NCBI RefSeq assembly: GCF_046630445.1
Contig: NC_092340.1
Span: 35,796,001 to 35,860,000 of the forward strand
Origin: Rutidosis leptorrhynchoides
Lineage: Eukaryota; Streptophyta; Magnoliopsida; Asterales; Asteraceae
DNA length: 64,000 nt
Direction of reading: 5' to 3'
The position numbers were made by a program, and so were the translations under genes. Below are positions 57,763 through 64,000 of this stretch, piece after piece. Below the pieces are notes generated by a model that was not told the DNA's origin, made no database searches, and saw nothing but the letters and a program-made list of their open reading frames with translations. Position 1 is the first letter of the stretch. Every line of letters starts with the position of its first letter.

Positions 57763-60700
57763 TATTCTCATCCCAAAATATTAGATTTTAAAAGTGGGAC
57801 TATAACTCACTTTCACATATTTTTACTTCGTCGGGAAGTAAGACTTGGCCACTGGTCGATTCACGAACCTATACAAATATGTACATATATATCAAAGTAT
57901 GCTCAAAATATATTTACAACATTTTTTCATACGTTATAATGTTTTAAGCTTATTAAGTCAGCTGTCCTCGTTAATAATCTACAGCTAGTTGTCCATAGTT
58001 AGATGTACATAAATAAATATAAATTATCTTGGATCAATCCACGACCCAGTGTATACAAGCCTCAGGCTAGATCACAACTCAAACTATATATATTATTTTG
58101 GAATCAACCTCAACCCTGTATAGCTAACTCCAACATTACTGTATATAGAGTGTCTATGGTTGTTCCAAAATATATTATATAGATGGGTCGATATGATATG
58201 TCAAAACATTGTATACGTGTTTATGGTATCCCAAGATTACATAATATATATTAGAATACATGAATAATACAATATAAGTTTGTTAAGTTATGATTTGTAT
58301 AGAATTGTTACAATATTTCCCGTAGCTACAACAATAAAAAAATATCCAATCTTGTTTTACCCATAACTTCTTCGTTTTAAATCCGTTTTGAGTGAATCAA
58401 ATTGCTATGGTTTCATATTTAACTCTATTTTATGAATCTATACAGAAAAAGTATAGGTTTATAGTTGGAAATATAAGTTACAAGTCATTTTTGTAAGAGG
58501 TAGTCATTTCAGTCGAAAGAATGACGTCTTGATGACCATTTTGAAAAACATACTTTCACTTTGAGTTTAACCATGATTTTTGGATATAGTTTCATGTTCA
58601 TAAGAAAAATTATTTTCCCAGAAGAACAACTTTTAAATCAAAGTTTATCATAGTTTTTAATTATCAAACCCAAAACAGCCCGCGGTGTTACTACGACGGC
58701 GTATGTCCGGTTTTACGGTGTTTTTCGTGTTTCCAGGTTTTAAATAATTAAGTTAGCATATCATATAGATATATAACATGTGTTTAGTTGATTTTAAAAG
58801 TCAAGTTAGAAGGATTAACTTTATTTGCGAACAAGTTTAGAATTAACTAAACTATGTTCTAGTGATTACAAGTTTAAATCTTCGAATAAGATAGTTTTAT
58901 ATGTATGAATCGAATGATGTTATGAACATCATTACTACCTTAAGCTTAGTAGGTAAACCTACTGGAAGTGACAAGAAATAATCTAGCTTCAAAGGATCTT
59001 GGATGGCTTGAAAGTTCTTGAAGTAGGATCATGACACAAAAACAAGTTCAAGTAAGATTTTTACTCGAATTAAGATAGTTTATAGTTATAGAAATTGAAT
59101 CAAAGTTTGAATATGATTATTACCTTGAATAATAAAGATAACCTACTATAAATAACAAAGGTTTCTTGATCTTAGATGATTACTTGGAATAGATTAGAAA
59201 GCTTGGATATAAACTAGTAAACTTGAAAGGATTTTCGAAGTGTTCTTGAAGTGTTCTTCCTAAGATGATTATAGCTTGATTCTTGAAGTAATTTTTGATG
59301 AAGATGATGATTAGCTACTGGAAAAATTCGTTCATAAGTGTGTGTGTGTGTGTTGAGAGAGAATTAGAAAGAGAATTGGAAGTGAAATGGAGTGAATGAT
59401 GAGTGGTAAGTGGTGAGTGGTGAGTGGGGTTAAAAGGATTTCTAGTTAGTTGACTAGTTCATGGTAGAAGCTAAAATTGATTAGTCATACATGACATAAT
59501 CAAGAGTGGAATCCCATGCTAGTTCCTATTGGTATATACCTACAGTAAGTACGTCTAGAAGCTGTGTATAATACGGGTATGAATACGACTAGAATTCTTG
59601 ATGAAAAAAGAATGGGAATGTAACTGTACCCATTTTCGTTAAGTATTAGTGTTTTGATATATGTCTTGAAGTCTTCCAAAAGTATATTAATACATCTAAA
59701 TACACTACATGTATATACATTTTAACTGAGTTGTTAAGTCATCGTTAGTCGTTACATGTAAGTGTTGTTTTGAAACCTTTAAGTTAACAATCTCATTTAA
59801 TGTTGTTAACCCATTGTTTATTATATCTAATGAGATGTTAAATTATTATCTTATCATGATATTATGATATATTAATATATCTTAATATGATATATATACA
59901 TTTAAATGTCGTTACAACGATAATCGTTACATATATGTCTCTTTTCGAAATCCTTACGTTAGTAGTCTTATTTTTATGTATATAACTCATTGTTAATATA
60001 CTTATGGAGATACTCACTTATCATAATCTCATGTTAACTATATGTATATCCGTATATATATCTTCATGTCGTTTTTATAAGTTTTAACGTTCGTGAATCG
60101 CCTATCAACTTGGGTGGTCAATTCTCTACATGAAACTCATTTCAAATAATCAAGTCTTAACAAGTTTGATTGCTTAACATGTTGGAAACATTTAATCATT
60201 TAAAAATCATTTCATTTAATATATATAAACATGGAAAAGTTCGGGTCACTACACATATCATATAGATATAGAATATGTGTTTAGTTGATTTTAAAAGTCA
60301 AGTTAGAAAGATTAACTTTATTTGCGAACAAGTTTAAAATTAACTAAACTATGTTCTAGTGATTACAAGTTTAAATCTTCGAATAAGATAGCTTTATATG
60401 TATGAATCGAATGATGTTATGAACATCATTACTACCTTAAGTTTAGTAGGTAAACCTACTGGAAGTGACAAGAAATGACCTAGCTTCAAAAGATTCTTGG
60501 ATGGCTTGAAAGTTCTTGAAGTAGAATCATGACACGAAAACAAGTTCAAGTAAGATTTCTGCTCGAATTAAGATTGTTATAGTTATAGAAATTGAATCAA
60601 AGTTTGGATATGAGTATTACCTTGAATTAGAGAGATAACCTACTGTAAGTAACAAAGGTTTCTTGATCTTGAATGATTACTTGGAATGGATTAGAAAGCT

Positions 60701-61708
60701 TGGAAGTAATTTTGCCAACTTGAAAGTGTTCTTGGTTTTATGAAACTAGAACTTATAGAATATATGAAGAACACTTAGAACTTGAAGATAGAACTTGAGA
60801 GAGATCAATTAGATGAAGAAAATTGAAGAATGAAAGTGTTTGTAGGTGTTTTTGGTCATTGGTATATGGATTAGATATAAAGGATGTGTAAGTTTGTTTT
60901 CATGTAAATAATTCATGAATGATTTATAATATTTTTTGTAATTTTGTGAGATATTTCATGCTAGTTGCCAAATGATGGTTCTCACATGTTTAATGAATCA
61001 CATAGGCTTCTAAGGAGCTGATCATTGAAGTGTATATATCAATAGTATATACATCTAGAAGCTGTGTATTGTACGAGTACGAATATGGGTGCATACAAGT
61101 AGAATTGTTGATGAAAATGAATGAGGATGTAATTGTAAGCATTTTTGTTAAGTTGAATTACTTTGATATGTGTCTTGAAGTCTTTCAAAAGTGTACTAAT
61201 ACATCTAAATACACTACATGTATATACATTTTAACTGAGTAGTTAAGTCATCGTTAGTCGTTACATGTAAGTGTTGTTTTGAAACATTTAAGTTAACGAT
61301 CTTGTTAAATGCAATTAATTCATTGTTATTATACTTAAATGAGATGTTAAATTATTATGTTAACATGATAACATGGTGTATGAATATATCTTAACATAAT
61401 ATATATATGTTAAAATACTATTACAACGATAATCATTACGAATATATATTGTTTTGAAATTCTTAAGTTAGTAGTCTTGTTTTACATATGTAGTTCATTG
61501 TTAATATACTTAATGATATATATAATTATCATTTTATCATATTAAATATAGTGTAACAATATCTTAATATGAAACATATGTATTTAGTAAGACGTTGTTA
61601 TAACGATAATTGTTATATATATCATTTCGAGTTTCTTAACTTAGTAGTCTCATTTTTATGTATATAACTCATTGTTAATATACTTACTTATCATAATATC
61701 ATGTTAAC

Positions 61709-61714
<6 letters not shown>

Positions 61715-61789
<75 letters not shown>
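61715..61789. repeat. (TA)n microsatellite in the Tekay-like LTR
   Basis: About 75 bp of TA dinucleotides, absent from the two solo LTRs of the same family. Confidence 0.93.
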
Positions 61790-61791
<2 letters not shown>

Positions 61792-61982
61792 TCATATAGT
61801 TTTTACAAGTTTTAACGTTCGTGAATCGCCGGTCAACTTAGGTGGTCAATTGTCTACATGACACTCATTTTAAATAATCAAGTCTTAACAAGTTTGATTG
61901 CTTAACATGTTGGAAACATTTAATCATGTAAATATCAATTTCATTTAATATATATAAACATGGAAAAGTTCGGGTCACTACA

Positions 61983-61996
61983 GTACCTACCCGTTA
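61983..61996 (-). promoter_or_regulatory. Polypurine-like tract of the Tekay-like element
   Basis: Minus strand AACGGGTAGGTAC abuts the LTR end; upstream TTTCGGGACGAAATTT is a familiar Tekay/Del context. Confidence 0.7.
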
Positions 61997-62029
61997 AATA
62001 AATTTCGTCCCGAAATTTTAAGCTGTAGA

Positions 62030-64000
62030 AGGTGTTGACAAATCTTCTGGAAATAGGTGCGGGTATTTCTTCTTCATCTAATCTTCACGCTCCCAGGTGA
62101 ACTCTGGTCCTCTACGAGCATTCCATCGAACCTTAACAATTGGTATCTTGTTTTGCTTAAGTATTTTAACCTCACGATCCATTATTTCGACGGGTTCTTA
62201 AATAAATTGAAGTTTTTCGTTAATTTAGATTTCGTCTAATGGAATAGTGAGATCTTCTTTAGCAAAACATTTCTTCAAATTCGAGACGTGGAAAGTGTTA
62301 TGTACAGCCGCGAGTTGTTGAGGTAACTCAAGTTGGTAAGCTACTGGTCCGACACGATCTATAATCTTGAATGGTCCAATGTACCTTGGATTTAGTTTCT
62401 CCCGTTTACCAAATCGAACAACGACTTTCCAAGGTGAAACCTTAAGCATGACCATCTCTCCAATCTCAAATTCTATATATTTTCTTTTACTGTCCGCGTA
62501 GCTCTTTTGTCGACTCTGGGCAGTTTTCAATCATTGTTGAATTTGGATGATTTTCTCGGTAGTTTCTTGTATTATCTCCGGACCCGTAATCTGTCTATCC
62601 CCCACTTCACTCCAACAAATCGGAGACCTGAACTTTCTACCATAAAGTGCTTCAAACGGCGCCATCTCAATACTCGAATGGTAACTGTTGTTGTAGGAAA
62701 ATTCTGCTAACGGTAGGTGTCGATCCCAAATGTTTCCGAAATCGATAACACATGCTCGTAGCATGTCTTCAAGGGTCTGTATTATCCTTTCACTTTGTCC
62801 ATCAGTTTGTGGATGATAAGCAGTACTCATGTCTCGACGAGTCCCCAATGCTTGTTGCAGTGTCTGCCAAAACCTTGAAACAAATCTGCCATCCCTATCA
62901 GAGATAATAGAGATTGGTAGTCCATGTCTGGAGACAACTTCCTTTAAATATAATCGCGCCAACTTCTCCATTTTATCATCTTCTCTCATTGGCAGAAAGT
63001 GTGCTAATTTGGTAAGACGATCGACTATTACCCAAATAATATCATAACCACTTGCAGTTCTTGGCAATTTAGTAATGAAATCCATGGTAATATTTTCCCA
63101 TTTCCATTCTGGGATTTCCGGTTGTTGAAGTAGACCTGATGGTTTCTGATGTTCAGCTTTGACCTTAGAACACGTCAAACATTCTCTTACATATCTCGCA
63201 ATATCGGCTTTCATACCCGACCACCAAAAATATTTCTTGAGGTCCTTGTACATTTTTCCTGCTCCGGGATGTATTGAGTATTTGGTTTTATGTGCTTCTC
63301 CAAGTACCATTTTTATCACATCTCCAAACTTTGGTACCCAAATTCTTTCGGCTCTATACCGGGTTCCGTCTTCTCGAATATTAAGGTGTTTCTCCGATCC
63401 TTTGGGTATTTCATTCTTCAAATTCCCTTCTTTTACGACACCCTGCTGCGCCTCCTTTATTTGAGTAGTAAGGTTAGTACGAATAATTATATTCATAGCT
63501 TTTACCCGCATAGGTTCTCTGTCCTTTCTACTCAAAGCGTCTGCTACCACATTCACCTTCCCCGGATGGTAACGAATCTCGAAATCGTAATCATTCAATA
63601 ACTCAATCCACCTACGCTGCCTCATGTTTAGTTGTTTCTGATTAAATATGTGTTGAAGACTTTTGTGATCGGTATATATAATACTTTTGACCCCATATAA
63701 GTAGTGCCTCCAAGTCTTTAATGCAAAAACAACCGCGCCTAATTCCAAATCATGCGTCATATAATTCTTCTCGTGAATCTTCAATTGTCTAGACGCATAA
63801 GCAATTACCTTCGTTCGTTGCATTAATACACAACCGAGACCTTGCTTTGAGCATCACAATATATCACAAAATCATCATTCCCTTCAGGCAATGACAATAT
63901 AGGTGCCATCATTAACTTTTTCTTTAACAATTGAAATGCTTTTTCTTGTTCATCCTTCCATTCAAATTTCTTCCCTTTATGCGTTAATGCAGTAAAGGGT
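62030..64000 (-). pseudogene. Tekay-like pol: RNase H, integrase, chromodomain remnant
   Basis: Entering at 64000 from the RT connection (KKFEWKDEQEKAFQLLKK), a one-base loss near 63850 shifts the frame inside the RNase H start. The open frame 63823-62531 then holds RNase H ([41 protein letters not shown]) and integrase ([19 protein letters not shown] in [21 protein letters not shown]). A TGA at 62531-62533 is followed by the GPY/F region (LNPRYIGPFKIIDRVGPVAYQLELP) to a TAA at 62225-62227. The chromodomain remnant (VKVRWNARRGPEFTWERED) contains further stops at 62198-62200 and 62088-62090. The integrase triad is intact, but the polyprotein cannot be made. Confidence 0.9.

Larger units (their letters stand above)
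39991..60253 (-). mobile_element. Solo LTR of the Tekay-like family, inserted in a sister LTR
   Basis: Starts TGAAATGTCCCGTTC at 39991, ends TCACTACA at 60253, flanked by CATAT. Without the Athila insertion (40779-57767) it is about 3.27 kb, the same size as the solo LTR at 13976-17240. No internal region remains, so it recombined to a solo LTR. It has the same orientation as its host LTR. Confidence 0.9.
38211..61982 (-). repeat. 3' LTR of the Tekay-like element, split by nested insertions
   Basis: LTR parts 38211-39990 and 60259-61982 total about 3.5 kb, slightly longer than the solo LTRs (about 3.27 kb) because of a (TA)n run (61715-61789) and a duplicated AT-rich segment around 61440-61700. 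CATAT is duplicated at the break (39986-39990 and 60254-60258). Confidence 0.88.
38211..64000 (-). mobile_element. Tekay-like Ty3 (chromovirus) element, 3' part; continues past the window
   Basis: The 3' LTR starts TGAAATGTCCCGTTC at 38211 and ends CACTACA at 61982, interrupted by the solo LTR at 39991-60253. Inside it, a polypurine-like tract and a Ty3 pol follow on the minus strand (62030-64000): RNase H, integrase, a GPY/F region and a chromodomain remnant. The chromodomain and the sequence TTTCGGGACGAAATTT next to the polypurine tract fit the Tekay/Del lineage. The 5' half and 5' LTR lie beyond base 64000. The pol has a frameshift and at least four stops. Confidence 0.9.

Overview
The window is a piece of plant nuclear genome made almost entirely of nested retrotransposons. 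Introns are not visible, AT content is high, and the element families (plant L1-type LINEs with RRM-type ORF1, Ty1/copia, Tekay-like chromovirus, Athila) are typical of a eudicot. The general look of the LTRs suggests Asteraceae, but that is an impression, not proof. I find one plausible host gene, a small RING-H2 (ATL-like) protein at 23038-23544 on the minus strand.

Layout. 1-4830: 3' part of a plus-strand LINE with an uninterrupted ORF2. 4915-10753: a Ty1/copia element (minus) with 238-bp LTRs, 5-bp target-site duplication (TSD) CTTAT and decayed pol; gag and protease are not recognisable. 11413-20959: a near full-length LINE (minus) with a 15-bp TSD, split by a 3.27-kb solo LTR (13976-17240, TSD TCAAT). 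21370-22140: a foldback element with ~300-bp inverted repeats and 9-bp TSD (Mutator-like). 22246-22378: a 133-bp near-perfect hairpin MITE, also with a 9-bp TSD. 23038-23544: the RING-H2 gene. 23879-37268: a 5'-truncated LINE (minus, 13-bp TSD) split by an 8.6-kb LTR element (25942-34514, TSD AGTCA) that retains only a piece of gag. 38211-64000: a Tekay-like Ty3 element (minus) running off the right edge; its 3' LTR was hit by a solo LTR of the same family (39991-60253, TSD CATAT), which was itself hit by a 17-kb Athila element (40779-57762, TSD TATTC).

No gene set works together as a host pathway; the functional units are the retrotransposon polyproteins. LINE ORF1 is an RNA-binding protein and ORF2 supplies endonuclease and reverse transcriptase. 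The LTR elements encode gag, protease, RT-RNase H and integrase. Most are broken by frameshifts and stops, which are placed below.

The least explained signal is a pair of GC-rich odd-length palindromes (perfect or near-perfect arms around a single G or C) recurring at fixed spacing. In the Athila element the pair occurs four times (both LTRs, the leader and the spacer before the env-position ORF) with core spacing of 31-32 bp. In the 8.6-kb element two unrelated-sequence pairs per LTR each have centre spacing of 20 bp, and one pair shows a symmetric double change between LTRs that preserves the palindrome.
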